From contig NZ_CP011509.1 in the NCBI RefSeq assembly GCF_001027285.1, positions 11,990,501-12,054,500 of the forward strand: a stretch of 64,000 bases of DNA, in the 5' to 3' direction. The stretch's first letter is position 1, and each line of letters starts with the position of its first letter. The translations under genes were made by a program, and so were the position numbers. This document shows positions 35,123 through 43,569 of the stretch, in pieces. The stretch comes from Archangium gephyra (GTDB lineage Bacteria > Myxococcota > Myxococcia > Myxococcales > Myxococcaceae). Below the pieces are notes generated by a model. The model was not told the DNA's origin, did not search any database, and saw only the letters and a list, made by a program, of their open reading frames with translations.

Positions 35123-35785
35123 ATGGAAGCAAGCAACACCCCGCGCATCAAGGTCTGCTGCATCTCCAGTGTCCAGGAGGCCCACGCCGCCATCCGCGCT
35201 GGCGCGTCCGCGTTGGGGCTCGTCTCAAGCATGCCCAGCGGGCCCGGCGTCATCTCCGAAGCCCTCATCGCGGAGATCGCCGCCACCGTCCCGCCTCCCA
35301 TCGGCACCTTCCTGCTCACGTGCAGCCAGGATGTGCGGGACATCATCGCCCAGCAGCGGCGCTGCCGGACCAACACCGTGCAGATCTGCGACCGGCTCAC
35401 CACGGGGAGCTACGCGGACCTGCGCGGCGCCATGCCCGGCATCTCGCTCGTCCAGGTCATCCACGTCACCGGCGAGGCGTCCCTCGAGGAGGCCCTGAGC
35501 GTGGCCCCCCACGTGGATGCGCTGCTGCTCGACTCGGGCAACCAGTCCCTCGCGGTGAAGGAGCTGGGCGGCACCGGGCGCGTCCACGACTGGAGCATCA
35601 GCCGGCGCATCCGCGAGCAGGTGGGCGTGCCCGTGTTCCTCGCGGGCGGTCTGCGCCCGGAGAACGTGGGCGAGGCCATCCGCCAGGTGGGGCCCTTCGG
35701 GCTCGACCTGTGCAGCGGCGTCAGGACGGATGGCTCACTGGATACCGGAAAGCTCGAGCGGTTCTTCACACGGTTGCGCGCTTGA
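35123..35785 (+). CDS. Phosphoribosylanthranilate isomerase (TrpF)-like protein
   Basis: A 220-residue TIM barrel. IKVCCISSVQEAHAAIRAGASALGLV corresponds to TrpF's K(I/V)CGIT start and keeps the catalytic Cys, but has Cys for the next Gly. LLLDSG supplies the acid (Asp), and VFLAGGLRPENVGEA and GLDLCSGVRTDGSLD form the phosphate-binding end. It could isomerise phosphoribosylanthranilate in tryptophan synthesis. It is not with other trp genes but follows a DUF2378 gene, and the phosphate-loop is VRTDG where TrpF usually has VE/VExxPG. A paralogue with changed substrate is possible. Confidence 0.75.
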   Translation: MEASNTPRIKVCCISSVQEAHAAIRAGASALGLVSSMPSGPGVISEALIAEIAATVPPPIGTFLLTCSQDVRDIIAQQRRCRTNTVQICDRLTTGSYADLRGAMPGISLVQVIHVTGEASLEEALSVAPHVDALLLDSGNQSLAVKELGGTGRVHDWSISRRIREQVGVPVFLAGGLRPENVGEAIRQVGPFGLDLCSGVRTDGSLDTGKLERFFTRLRA

Positions 35786-36326
35786 GGGGGCTCGCCTGGA
35801 CCGGGCGCGCCCGCTTCCGCCACACCGTCAGCGTGTAGTCCACCACCGCCGCCAGCGACGTCACCCCCACCGCCGCCACCAACGGCTTCACCAGCCGCGG
35901 CGCCACCAGCACCGACATCAACGCCCCCAGCTGCAGCGTCGTCACCACCTTGCCCAGCATCCGCGCCTGGAACTTCACCGGGCGGAAGCTCGGCAGGAAG
36001 CGCGCCACCACGAAGCCCACCCCCGTCGTCACGTCACGCACCACCAGCGTGCCGAACTCCAGGGGCGTCAGCTTCCCCTCCGCCACGAAGGCCGCCAGCG
36101 CCACCATCACGAAGCCCCGGTCCGCCAGGGGATCGATGAGCGCGCCCCAATACGACTCCAGGTGCCGGTGACGGGCGATCCACCCGTCCAGGAAGTCCGT
36201 CAGCGCCGCCCCCACCACCAGCCCCGCACGGGCCAGCGGATCCTCCGTCGACACGAAGACCCCCGCCAACGGCAGACGGCTCAGCGACAGCCCGTTGAGG
36301 AGCACGAGGCTCGTTCGTCGGTGCAT
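35766..36326 (-). CDS. CDP-alcohol phosphatidyltransferase family protein
   Basis: A 186-residue membrane protein with the family signature DG-xx-AR-x8-G-xxx-D-xxx-D (FLDGWIARHRHLESYWGALIDPLAD). It transfers a phosphatidyl group from CDP-diacylglycerol to an alcohol; PgsA-like use of glycerol phosphate is the commonest choice, but the alcohol cannot be told. About five membrane segments are visible. Its 3' end overlaps the 3' end of the convergent TrpF-like gene by 20 bases. Confidence 0.85.
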   Translation of the reverse strand: MHRRTSLVLLNGLSLSRLPLAGVFVSTEDPLARAGLVVGAALTDFLDGWIARHRHLESYWGALIDPLADRGFVMVALAAFVAEGKLTPLEFGTLVVRDVTTGVGFVVARFLPSFRPVKFQARMLGKVVTTLQLGALMSVLVAPRLVKPLVAAVGVTSLAAVVDYTLTVWRKRARPVQASPLKRATV

Positions 36327-36455
36327 ACCTCCAGAAGGTAGGAATGCCCCCCGCCCCTTGCATTCCCGGCCCTCGGGTCTTGCTCACTTCCCTACTCGCT
36401 TACCGCTCCCAGGGCGGGCAACCAGACAGGCGGTTGCTGGCCCGGTGGGCGGTGC

Positions 36456-37286
36456 TCAATCCGCCTGGGGCTCCGGCGGCGCCTCGTCGGGCGGCGAGCC
36501 GTACAGGAAACTCGCTCCACCCAGGCGCAACAGCCCCAACCCCAGGGGAACCAGGGCGGCCAGCGCCCACGGCATGGCACCGGTCGTGAGAGCCCCCACC
36601 ACGATGATGGCCGCGACCGCGAACCACGGCAGGGCCGGCAGCCCCACCGCCAGCCGCAGGAGGGTGTGCAACCAACGCCTGCTCAACACCGGCTCCGTAT
36701 CCGCCAGCATGCCCGGCACCACGGAGGTGAGGGCCACCCCCAGAATCCAGGACAGGGCCAGCTTCACCTCCGTGGAACGGCCATCGAGCGCGAGGAAGAT
36801 CGCGGGCAGCGCCTCCACTCCTCCCACGAGGGTGGTCATCGCCAGTCCCCACCCGCGGCGCGTGCGCCCCTGCATGGGCATCGACTCGCCGTGTCCGTCC
36901 GCCTCACGCGCCTGGGCGTACAGTTCCGGGGGCACCTCCAGGGCGTAAGGGAAGCCGAGCTCCCCCAGCTGCAGCACCGCCACGTGCCCCACCCTGCGCC
37001 CACCGCTGCCCGTGTAGTCGCGGACCTGCTCGTCCTCCAGGATCTCGTGCAACAGGTCCGCCCGCTCGCGAGCGCTCTCCCCGGGTCCCAGGGGCCTCGC
37101 GAGCCCACTCAGCAGCGCATCCACCTCGGCGCGGGCCACGCCCGGCGAGCGGACCTCCTCCAGCAGGGCGCGCGGGGACGGGAGCTCCACCTGGCGCACC
37201 GGCTCGGGGATATCCCCCAGGAGCTCGCCAGTGGATTCAGGGGCAGGAAGGGCGGAGCGCGAACGTTGCACGGTGCCCCCCATCAT
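36456..37286 (-). CDS. Membrane protein of unknown function
   Basis: A 276-residue protein. Residues 1-140 are soluble and acidic (a possible small folded domain around RVGHVAVLQLGELGFPYALEVPPELY). The C-terminal half has about four membrane segments (AMTTLVGGVEALPAIFLAL, LALSWILGVALTSVVPGM, LPALPWFAVAAIIVVGALTTG, LAALVPLGLGLLRLGGASFL). No family recognised. It is divergent from the von Willebrand gene across 72 bases. The 129-base gap beyond its stop shows nothing clear. Confidence 0.6.
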   Translation of the reverse strand: MMGGTVQRSRSALPAPESTGELLGDIPEPVRQVELPSPRALLEEVRSPGVARAEVDALLSGLARPLGPGESARERADLLHEILEDEQVRDYTGSGGRRVGHVAVLQLGELGFPYALEVPPELYAQAREADGHGESMPMQGRTRRGWGLAMTTLVGGVEALPAIFLALDGRSTEVKLALSWILGVALTSVVPGMLADTEPVLSRRWLHTLLRLAVGLPALPWFAVAAIIVVGALTTGAMPWALAALVPLGLGLLRLGGASFLYGSPPDEAPPEPQAD

Positions 37287-37358
37287 ACCGGGAACCCGCC
37301 GCGCGCGCCGTTGTCCAAGGCCTCCGAGAGACGAACCCCACCCACCTGGAGGCAGTAC

Positions 37359-39230
37359 ATGAGGCGGAGCCCCCTCGCCGTCACGGGAGTCGTGTGCGCG
37401 CTGACCGTTGGAAGCTGGACGCTCGGCGGATGCCGGCGCTCCGAGGAGTCACCGACGCACACGACGAAGCTGAAGCGTCTGGAGCCAGGCCAGGAGGAGG
37501 CCCAGGACGAGCGCTTCATGACCGCCAAATCAGCCCCGGCGCCCCTCCCCGCCGCGCCCCCTCCAGCGCCTCCACCAGCGCCTCCTCCGGCCTCGGCCGC
37601 GCAGGTCTTCGGCCCGGGCAGCGGCGGTACCGCCCAGGGACTCGGCGGGCTCGGCCTCAAGGGCAGCGGGGGTGGAGGCGGAGGCGGTGACTCCATCGGC
37701 ATCGGCTCCATCGGCACCCGGGGCCGGGGCGGAGGTGTCTCGTCCTACGGGGCGTCGGGCTCCGGCATGGGCGCCAGCGTCACCCTCAACGGAAGGGGCG
37801 GTGTGCGCGCCCCCACCGCCCGCTTCTCCGAGCCGCTCCCCGGCAACACCGAGCAGTACCGCGACCATGGGGTGAATGCCTTCGTCACCACCGCCGAGGA
37901 CCGGCTGTCCACCTTCTCCATCGACGTGGACACCGCCTCCTATACCCTCGCGCGCCGCAAGCTCCTCGAGGGCACGCCGCCGCCCCGCGAGGCCGTGCGC
38001 GTGGAGGAGTTCCTCAACTACTTCCGCTACACCTACCCCGAGCCCGAGGGCGCCCCGCTCGCCGTGCACCTGGATGCCGCGCCCTCGCCCTTCACCCCCG
38101 GCCGCCACCTGCTGCGCGTGGGCGTCCAGGGCAAGCGCCTGAGCGTCTCCGAGCGCAAGCCCGCCCACCTCACCTTCCTGGTGGACGTCTCCGGCTCCAT
38201 GCAGTCCCCCGACAAGCTGCCGCTCGCCAAACGCTCGCTGCGCATGCTCGTGGACAACCTGCGCGATGGCGACACCGTGGCGCTCGTCACCTACGCGGGC
38301 GGTGTGAAGCTCGCGCTGCCTCCCACCGGTCTGGAGCACAAGGCCCTCATCCACGCCGCCATCGAGGACCTCACCGCCGGTGGCTCCACCGCCATGGCCT
38401 CCGGCATCCAGCTCGCCTACCAGCAGGCCATGAAGAAGCTCGATGGAAGCTCCGTCTCGCGCGTCCTCATCCTCTCCGATGGCGACGCCAACGTGGGCCC
38501 GTCCTCCCACGAGGACATCCTCGAGCTCATCCGCGGCCACGTGAAGGAGGGCATCACCGTCACCACCGTGGGCTTCGGCATGGGCAACTACAAGGACACG
38601 CTCATGGAGCAGTTCGCCGACAAGGGCAATGGCAACCACTATTACGTGGACTCGCTCATGCAGGCGCGCCGCATCTTCCAGGAGCAGCTCGGCGGCACCC
38701 TGGAGGTCATCGCCCAGGACGTGAAGCTCCAGGTGGAGTTCGATCCCGCCCAGGTGGCACGCTATCGGCTGGTGGGCTACGAGAACCGCGACATCGCCGA
38801 CCGCGACTTCCGCAACGACAAGGTGGACGCGGGAGAGATTGGCTCCGGCCACACCGTCACCGCGCTCTACGAGCTGGAGCTCAAGCCCGGCGCGGGCGAG
38901 GGCCTCGCCACCGTGCGCCTGCGGGCCAAGCGGCCCCGGGGCGAGACGGCAAAGGAGCACGCGTACCGCTTCCCCGCCGGGGCGCTCGCGGCCTCCTTCC
39001 CAGAGGCCTCCGTGGACCTGCGCTTCGCCACCGCCGTCATGGGCGCCGCCGAGCTGCTCCGCCACAGCCCCCACGCCGAGCGCTGGAGCTTCGACCAGGT
39101 GCTCGACATCGCCCGGGCCGCCACGCCCGCTGGCAACGCCGAGCGCGAGGAATTCGTGTCACTGCTCAAGCGCGCCCGCTCGCTGAGCAACGGCGTGGCC
39201 CTGCGGGACGGCAAGCCGGACGCGCCCTGA
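37359..39230 (+). CDS. YfbK-like von Willebrand factor A lipoprotein
   Basis: A 623-residue protein with a lipoprotein signal (VGSWTLGGC). A long Pro/Ala- and then Gly-rich linker (about 55-150) precedes the N-terminal VWA-associated segment (TFSIDVDTASYTLARRKLLEGTPPPREAVRVEEFLNYF). The VWA domain has a complete MIDAS start, FLVDVSGSMQSPDKLPLAKRSL. A C-terminal DUF3520-like domain (YRLVGYENRDIADRDFRNDKVDAGEIGSGHTVTALYELEL) completes the YfbK layout. MIDAS proteins bind ligands via Mg2+, and the role in the envelope is unknown. ATG 37359 has a GGAGG eight bases before it. Confidence 0.88.
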   Translation: MRRSPLAVTGVVCALTVGSWTLGGCRRSEESPTHTTKLKRLEPGQEEAQDERFMTAKSAPAPLPAAPPPAPPPAPPPASAAQVFGPGSGGTAQGLGGLGLKGSGGGGGGGDSIGIGSIGTRGRGGGVSSYGASGSGMGASVTLNGRGGVRAPTARFSEPLPGNTEQYRDHGVNAFVTTAEDRLSTFSIDVDTASYTLARRKLLEGTPPPREAVRVEEFLNYFRYTYPEPEGAPLAVHLDAAPSPFTPGRHLLRVGVQGKRLSVSERKPAHLTFLVDVSGSMQSPDKLPLAKRSLRMLVDNLRDGDTVALVTYAGGVKLALPPTGLEHKALIHAAIEDLTAGGSTAMASGIQLAYQQAMKKLDGSSVSRVLILSDGDANVGPSSHEDILELIRGHVKEGITVTTVGFGMGNYKDTLMEQFADKGNGNHYYVDSLMQARRIFQEQLGGTLEVIAQDVKLQVEFDPAQVARYRLVGYENRDIADRDFRNDKVDAGEIGSGHTVTALYELELKPGAGEGLATVRLRAKRPRGETAKEHAYRFPAGALAASFPEASVDLRFATAVMGAAELLRHSPHAERWSFDQVLDIARAATPAGNAEREEFVSLLKRARSLSNGVALRDGKPDAP

Positions 39231-39234
39231 GCCG

Positions 39235-39268
39235 GTGTGCAGCCTCCAATCCCGCTGGAGGGGCACAC
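39235..39268 (+). terminator. Hairpin after the von Willebrand lipoprotein gene
   Basis: GTGTGC-AG-CCTCCA pairs with TGGAGG-G-GCACAC around a 7-base loop, a 12-bp stem with a small internal loop, 4 bases past the stop. No U-run. Nothing else is recognisable in 39269-39522. Confidence 0.6.
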
Positions 39269-39522
39269 TGGGGGCACATGCAGCCCAACCAGGTCAAGCC
39301 GCTCAGGGGCGCGAGCGGCCAGAGTTCGCTTGTCTCCCAGGGCTCACGAGAAGCCCGTGGGAGGCAGACGGTAGCGTGTGTCCTGGCGAGGTGTGGCTGG
39401 GGAGGTGTAAGAGGCCCGTCCGCCCGAGCAATCGCCGCCGCGCTCTTCCTGTAGCGCTCTGGCGCTGACGCATGTGTCGGAGGATGCGTTGGAGGAGAAG
39501 GAGAGGGAACCAGACTCGATGA

Positions 39523-40026
39523 TCAGAACGGCGGTCCCATCAATCCGCTGACGCGGATCTCCTGCCGATTCATCGCCGGGATGAGCCGCTGCAACACTTC
39601 CTTTTGCTGAGCTGGATCCAGTTGCGCGAGGATCTCCCGCATCATTTGCGCATCCTGATTGGTCCAGCGCCGTGAGGAGAGCGCGGCATCGATCAGGCGA
39701 TGGCCGCGGGCCAGCGCCTCGACGCTCTCCGGCGTGGGTTCCGGCGGCGTCGCATTGGCCGAGACTCGGGCGTTGGCCAGCTCTTCGCGGAGCGCCGCCA
39801 GTTCCTCCCGCACGATACGGCGGATGTCTGCTGCCTCGCAGCCGCTGGTGGCCACTGTCGCCATGGGCGTGACCGTGACGGCTGAAGGCGGTGTCGTGGG
39901 GCACGGCGGTGAGGGTGCCACCGCCTGTACGATGGTCTGGCTTGTCGGCGCTGTGCTGCGGCCGGCTCCGAAGCCGGCCGCAGCTACGGCGAGGAGGCAA
40001 AGAACCAAGGTCGGGTAACTCTTCAT
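39523..40026 (-). CDS. Exported helical protein of unknown function
   Basis: A 167-residue protein with a signal sequence (LVLCLLAVAAAGFGAG). A Thr/Pro/Val-rich spacer follows, then helical segments EAADIRRIVREELAALREELANARV and NQDAQMMREILAQLDPAQQKEVLQRLIPAMNRQ. It has no family I recognise. Codon use is noticeably less GC-biased at third positions than in neighbouring genes, which together with the next gene and the tRNA-like fragment suggests acquired DNA. Confidence 0.6.
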   Translation of the reverse strand: MKSYPTLVLCLLAVAAAGFGAGRSTAPTSQTIVQAVAPSPPCPTTPPSAVTVTPMATVATSGCEAADIRRIVREELAALREELANARVSANATPPEPTPESVEALARGHRLIDAALSSRRWTNQDAQMMREILAQLDPAQQKEVLQRLIPAMNRQEIRVSGLMGPPF

Positions 40027-40120
40027 CGTGTCATACCTGAGGATGACGACTCGCGAACTCGGGACCCTCGCGCGGGCTGCCGACGCTCTGCATCACCGGC
40101 TCGGTGCGGCGGAGCACATG

Positions 40121-40519
40121 CTACTTGGGCGGTTCCCATTCCGAGGAGGTGGAGACCTGAAGCTCGGTGCAGTTGCCGTTCGCGTCGTAGCTGAACTGGA
40201 TATGCGACGCCGAGGTAATGGCCGACATCACCGTCACGTAATTGGCGGCGGTCGCCGTGCAGGAAACGAAAGTGCCGGCGGCGTCGTTCGCATAGCAGCT
40301 GACGGCGTTGCCCGTGCCGCTCGTGTAGAGCCTGCAGCTGATGTACTGGGTGCCGTCGGCACTGTTGCGCACGCTGCCCACTGCACCGGCGGCAGACCGG
40401 AATGCGGTGTTGATGTACACGGGATAGGGCCACTTGGAGCCTGCCCAGGCGCGAGCCCCGAGCATGCTCCCCGCGAGCAACGTGGCGGCGACGATGAAGA
40501 ACGTGGTCTTTTTCACCAT
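40121..40519 (-). CDS. Small secreted protein of unknown function
   Basis: A 132-residue protein with a signal peptide (FFIVAATLLAGSMLGARAWA). The mature part is beta-rich with four cysteines (ISCRLYTS, VSCYAND, VSCTATAA, GNCTELQ), probably two disulfides. The repeated NSADGTQYISCRLY / YANDAAGTFVSCTA pattern suggests two similar strands. This kind of short protein is more often seen in Xanthomonadaceae-like proteobacteria than in myxobacteria (impression, not a search). It is 94 bases upstream of the previous gene on the same strand; a dyad at 40567 lies in its promoter region. Confidence 0.6.
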   Translation of the reverse strand: MVKKTTFFIVAATLLAGSMLGARAWAGSKWPYPVYINTAFRSAAGAVGSVRNSADGTQYISCRLYTSGTGNAVSCYANDAAGTFVSCTATAANYVTVMSAITSASHIQFSYDANGNCTELQVSTSSEWEPPK

Positions 40520-40566
40520 GGAGTTTCCTTTCTTTCTGCTGACTGCCGAGCGCTGGAATCGGTTGC

Positions 40567-40587
40567 CGGCAGTGTAGTGCACTGCCG
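40567..40587. promoter_or_regulatory. Operator-like inverted repeat
   Basis: CGGCAGTG-TAGTG-CACTGCCG is a perfect 8-bp inverted repeat with a 5-base centre, 48 bases upstream of the small secreted protein's ATG. It is well placed for a repressor or activator of that gene. Confidence 0.45.
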
Positions 40588-40668
40588 AAGTGGCCATAGA
40601 GCTTTCATCCGTTCGGGCTGCGCTAGATGGGCCTCGCTGGAGGAGGAACGGAGTGAGCCCAGTTTCAG

Positions 40669-40696
40669 TGTCCCCAACGGGATTCGAACACGTCGG
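40669..40696 (-). other. tRNA 3'-end-like fragment (possible integration scar)
   Basis: On the minus strand GTGTTCGAATCCCGTTGGGG resembles a tRNA T-arm (TTCGAAT loop with four of five stem pairs) running into an acceptor strand. No matching 5' acceptor, D-arm or anticodon arm was found, so it is not a functional tRNA. Such fragments often mark the edge of integrated DNA. Confidence 0.35.
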
Positions 40697-40909
40697 GTGC
40701 CCCACACGGCCCTGCCCCGAGGGGCGGTAGCACGCACCGCCACGCCCCACGGTGCTCCCGCCCCTGCACCCCGAGGGCAACGCTTCTTCCCCCAGTGAGC
40801 GCACCCTCGCCCCAGGCGCGCGGAGTTTCGCGGAGGAGTCGGGGTTGTCTGGCCCCCTCCTCCTGGCATCCCCGGTGCACACCCCGCAGGCAGAAAAGTG
40901 GGGGGAAGC

Positions 40910-41530
40910 ATGAAGCAAGGTGTGCGCTGGGGTGTCAGGGGTGTCCTCGGGTGCGCGGCGCTGGTGCTGCTCGCCCGGTGCGGCGGAGACACGTCGACGG
41001 GTGAGCTGGAAGTGGGCCCCGGCTGCCAGGAGGCCCTGGCGCAGGGGACGCGGATGCTCGCCTGCGGGGCCACGGCGGACGCCTATGCCGAGGAGGGCCT
41101 GGCCCAGACGAACTACGGCGGCTCACGCAAGCTGGTGGCGGACAACCTCAACCGGCGCGCGGTGTTCCTGCGCTTCGAGGTGCCCGAGCTCCCGGCGCCC
41201 GTGGTCCGCGCCACCCTGCGCCTGTACGCGATGGATGGCAGCTCGGATGGTCCCAAGCTGTACCGGGCCTCCACGGACTGGAGCGAGGACTCGCTCACGT
41301 GGGAGCACGCTCCCTCGCTGACGGGCGAGCCCCTGGGCGACGTGGACGGAGTGCCCCACCACAGCTGGGTGGAGTACGACGTGACGGCCGCGGTGACGGC
41401 GAGTGGCGCGTATGGCTTCGCCCTCGTCACCGAGTCGCGCAACGGCGTGGACTTCGCCTCCAAGGAGCACACGCGCGGGGAATGGGCACCCCGGCTCCTC
41501 CTGACGCTGGAGGACTCGAGCCGGAAGTGA
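40910..41530 (+). CDS. DNRLRE-domain lipoprotein
   Basis: A 206-residue protein from ATG 40910 (GGGGGAAGC before it). Lipoprotein signal with Cys in LLARC. The mature domain begins ADAYAEEGLAQTNYGGSRKLVADNLNRRAVFLRFEVPEL, the typical DNRLRE/CBM96-like start, and continues with ATLRLYAMDGSS, DWSEDSLTWEHAP, SWVEYDVTAAV and GFALVTES. These domains form beta-sandwiches found on secreted carbohydrate-active and surface proteins. It lacks any enzyme domain, so a surface adhesin or binding role is inferred. Confidence 0.75.
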   Translation: MKQGVRWGVRGVLGCAALVLLARCGGDTSTGELEVGPGCQEALAQGTRMLACGATADAYAEEGLAQTNYGGSRKLVADNLNRRAVFLRFEVPELPAPVVRATLRLYAMDGSSDGPKLYRASTDWSEDSLTWEHAPSLTGEPLGDVDGVPHHSWVEYDVTAAVTASGAYGFALVTESRNGVDFASKEHTRGEWAPRLLLTLEDSSRK

Positions 41531-41576
41531 GGTCTCCGTTTACAGCCCCGCCCGGGTTGAAGTAGGGGGCGCACTC

Positions 41577-42176
41577 ATGCCCATCCTCGCTCTCGTCCGA
41601 CACGGACAGTCCCTGTGGAACCATGAGAACCGCTTCACCGGCTTCGTGGACGTGCCCCTGACGGAGAAGGGCCGCGCCGAGGCCCGCAAGGCCGCCGAGT
41701 CCCTCCAGGGCCTCACCTTCGACGTGGCCTATACCTCGGCCCTCACCCGCGCCCAGGAGACGCTCGCCCTCATCCTCGAGTCGCTCGGCCAGCGCATCCC
41801 CGTCATCCGCGACGCCGCCCTCAACGAGCGCCACTACGGAGACCTCCAGGGCCTCAACAAGGAGGACGCGGCCAAGCGCTGGGGCGATGACCAGGTGAAG
41901 AAGTGGCGCCGCTCCTATGACGTCCCGCCCCCCAATGGCGAGTCGCTGGAGATGACCGCGAAGCGCGTGCTGCCCTTCTACGACCGCGCCATCAGCGGCG
42001 ACCTGCGCCTGGGCAAGAACGTGCTCGTGGTCGCCCACGGCAACTCCAACCGCTCCCTGGTGATGAAGCTCGACAAGCTCACCGGCGAGCAGGTGGTGGG
42101 CCTGGAGCTCGCCACCGGCGTGCCGCTCGTCTACGAGCTGTCCGTCGACGGCGAGGTGCTCCTCAAGCGCGGCTGA
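41577..42176 (+). CDS. gpmA: 2,3-bisphosphoglycerate-dependent phosphoglycerate mutase
   Basis: A 199-residue histidine-phosphatase-fold enzyme that interconverts 3- and 2-phosphoglycerate in glycolysis. LVRHGQSLWNHENRFTGFVDVPLTEKG holds the phosphorylated His of the RHG motif. TSALTRAQET, LNERHYGDLQGLNKEDAAKRWG and VVAHGNSNRSLVMKL follow, giving the second active-site His (AHGN). The length is shorter than the 230-250 of most GpmA, as in the short form from several bacteria. It is transcribed alone toward the terminator at 42195. Confidence 0.9.
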   Translation: MPILALVRHGQSLWNHENRFTGFVDVPLTEKGRAEARKAAESLQGLTFDVAYTSALTRAQETLALILESLGQRIPVIRDAALNERHYGDLQGLNKEDAAKRWGDDQVKKWRRSYDVPPPNGESLEMTAKRVLPFYDRAISGDLRLGKNVLVVAHGNSNRSLVMKLDKLTGEQVVGLELATGVPLVYELSVDGEVLLKRG

Positions 42177-42556
42177 GCCAGCGCCAAAAAAAACGGGGAG
42201 GAGCCGCCCCCAAGCAGCTCCTCCCCACGGCACTACCCCCAGGCACTTCCCCCGAAGAAGCCCGACCCTTCAACCCTTCCGTACTGCTCTCCCCAACCCC
42301 CCCAACCCCTCCCCGCCGCCCTCGACCGACCCGCCCGTCCTGCCCCACCCGCCCGTCCCAACCACCCCAACCCCGTCCTGCCCCGTCACCTTACGCAGGA
42401 GAGCTAGAGCATCCCGCGTGCCAGCGGCGCTCCCGGGCCTGGAGCCTGTGGTTTCAGGGGGTTGGCGGGCCCCAGGGTCAGGGGCGAGGCCAGAAGCGGT
42501 AGGATTTACAGTGGAAGAAGTGCAACCCTGGGAACCCATTCCCCTCCCCACGGGGC
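42177..42556. other. 380-base gap with a terminator and pyrimidine-rich tract
   Basis: No gene seen. Apart from the terminator at 42186-42226, the stretch 42280-42390 is a strongly C/T-biased, repeated cc(a)accccgccc-like tract. The rest to 42556 is ordinary. Confidence 0.5.
42186..42226 (-). terminator. Intrinsic terminator of the conflict operon (also faces gpmA)
   Basis: GGGGAGGAGC (42195-42204) and GCTCCTCCCC (42217-42226) make a perfect 10-bp stem with a 12-base loop. An A8 run at 42186-42193 gives a U8 tail on the minus strand, so it is a textbook terminator for transcripts coming from 47609 to 42557. For gpmA on the plus strand it has only a hairpin. Confidence 0.8.
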
Positions 42557-43540
42557 CTAGGGGGCGGGCGAGGCCAGGAGGTCGGCCTTCTTCTGCTCGG
42601 TCAGCCTGGCCAGGATGGCGCCCATGGGGACACCCTGGTTCGCGCTGGCGGCTCCGGCGTGGTGCAACGCGACCAGCTCCCATCCCAGCGTGAAGCAGGG
42701 AGACCCCGAGGAGCCCGCGAGGGTGTTGGTCGTGTAGTGGATGCGCTGAGGGGCGGCCTGGAGCTGCTTCACCGCGCCGACCCCGAGCTTGAGGTGATCG
42801 GCCGACGGGTGCTGGAGGATGAGCAGCGGTTCCTGGAGGGTGAACGTGTGGGGCTTGGGCTGGAGCCATCCGCGCGAACGCCCCGAGGCGCCCTCCAGGG
42901 GCTCGTTCCCCACGGGCTCGGCGAGCCGCACCAGCGCGAAGTCCAACTCGGTGATGGGGCTGTCGCAGACGAGCCAGTCCGGCGCGAGTGCATAGACGCG
43001 CCCGGCCCCATCGCGCACGTAGTCGAACCGCACCCGCGCGCCCCCCAACATCTCGTTGGCGACATGCTTGTTGGTCAGGACCACCTCGGGGCCCACCAGG
43101 AAGGCCGTGCCCACGCCCTTCCATCCGTTGTCCTTGCCAGGGATTTCCACGCGGCAGACGCAGCGCTCGCTCCGGGCCATCCGCTCCCGCCAGCCGACCA
43201 CGTCCTGGAAGGGCACCGCCGGCATGACGAGGGCTTCCAGGCTGGTGGCCGGTACCGCATCGGACGTGAGGAAGACCTCGTAGGCGAACTGCTTCAGCTT
43301 CGCGTTGCCAGGGTTGCGCTTCAGGGCCGCGGCCAGCAGTTCGTCGAGGCGGTCATTTGACTCGGCCCAGTTGATCAACGCGAAGGCGACCTTCTCCTGA
43401 CTGTCCACCTTGGTGATGCGCTGGAGCTTCTCGTTGAGCCCGAAGCGCACCATCATCTCCAGCTCCTCGAAATCGAGGAACGCGCTCGCCAGTGCGTCCG
43501 TGAATGCATCGGCCTGGGGGCCCTTGAGATCGATCGCCAT
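42557..43540 (-). CDS. EAD1-like adaptor fused to trypsin-like serine protease (putative effector)
   Basis: A 327-residue protein. Residues 1-90 resemble effector-associated domain EAD1: DAFTDALASAFLDFEELEMMVRFGLNEKLQRITK, then FALINWAESNDRLDELLAAALKRNPGN. From about 120 a trypsin-like peptidase carries the full triad: His159 (LTNKHVAN), Asp200 (ELDFALVRL), Ser278 (GSSGSP). No signal peptide, so it acts inside the cell. In EAD systems this adaptor recruits an effector to an NTPase by homotypic contact. It is the last gene of a three-gene operon, 29 bases after the STAND gene. Protease activity is well supported; role as a conflict effector is inference. Confidence 0.85.
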   Translation of the reverse strand: MAIDLKGPQADAFTDALASAFLDFEELEMMVRFGLNEKLQRITKVDSQEKVAFALINWAESNDRLDELLAAALKRNPGNAKLKQFAYEVFLTSDAVPATSLEALVMPAVPFQDVVGWRERMARSERCVCRVEIPGKDNGWKGVGTAFLVGPEVVLTNKHVANEMLGGARVRFDYVRDGAGRVYALAPDWLVCDSPITELDFALVRLAEPVGNEPLEGASGRSRGWLQPKPHTFTLQEPLLILQHPSADHLKLGVGAVKQLQAAPQRIHYTTNTLAGSSGSPCFTLGWELVALHHAGAASANQGVPMGAILARLTEQKKADLLASPAP

Positions 43541-43569
43541 GTCATCTCCCCGTGGAGCCGGCGTCCGGC

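Larger units (their letters stand above)
40520..40909. other. 390-base gap with operator-like dyad and tRNA-like fragment
   Basis: No gene is seen. It contains an 8-bp dyad at 40567-40587 and a piece resembling a tRNA 3' end at 40669-40696. It must hold the promoters of the divergent genes at 40519 and 40910. Confidence 0.5.

Noticed and set aside
40669-40696. Complete tRNA gene
   Set aside because: Only a T-arm and acceptor-like segment is present; no matching 5' acceptor, D-arm or anticodon arm.
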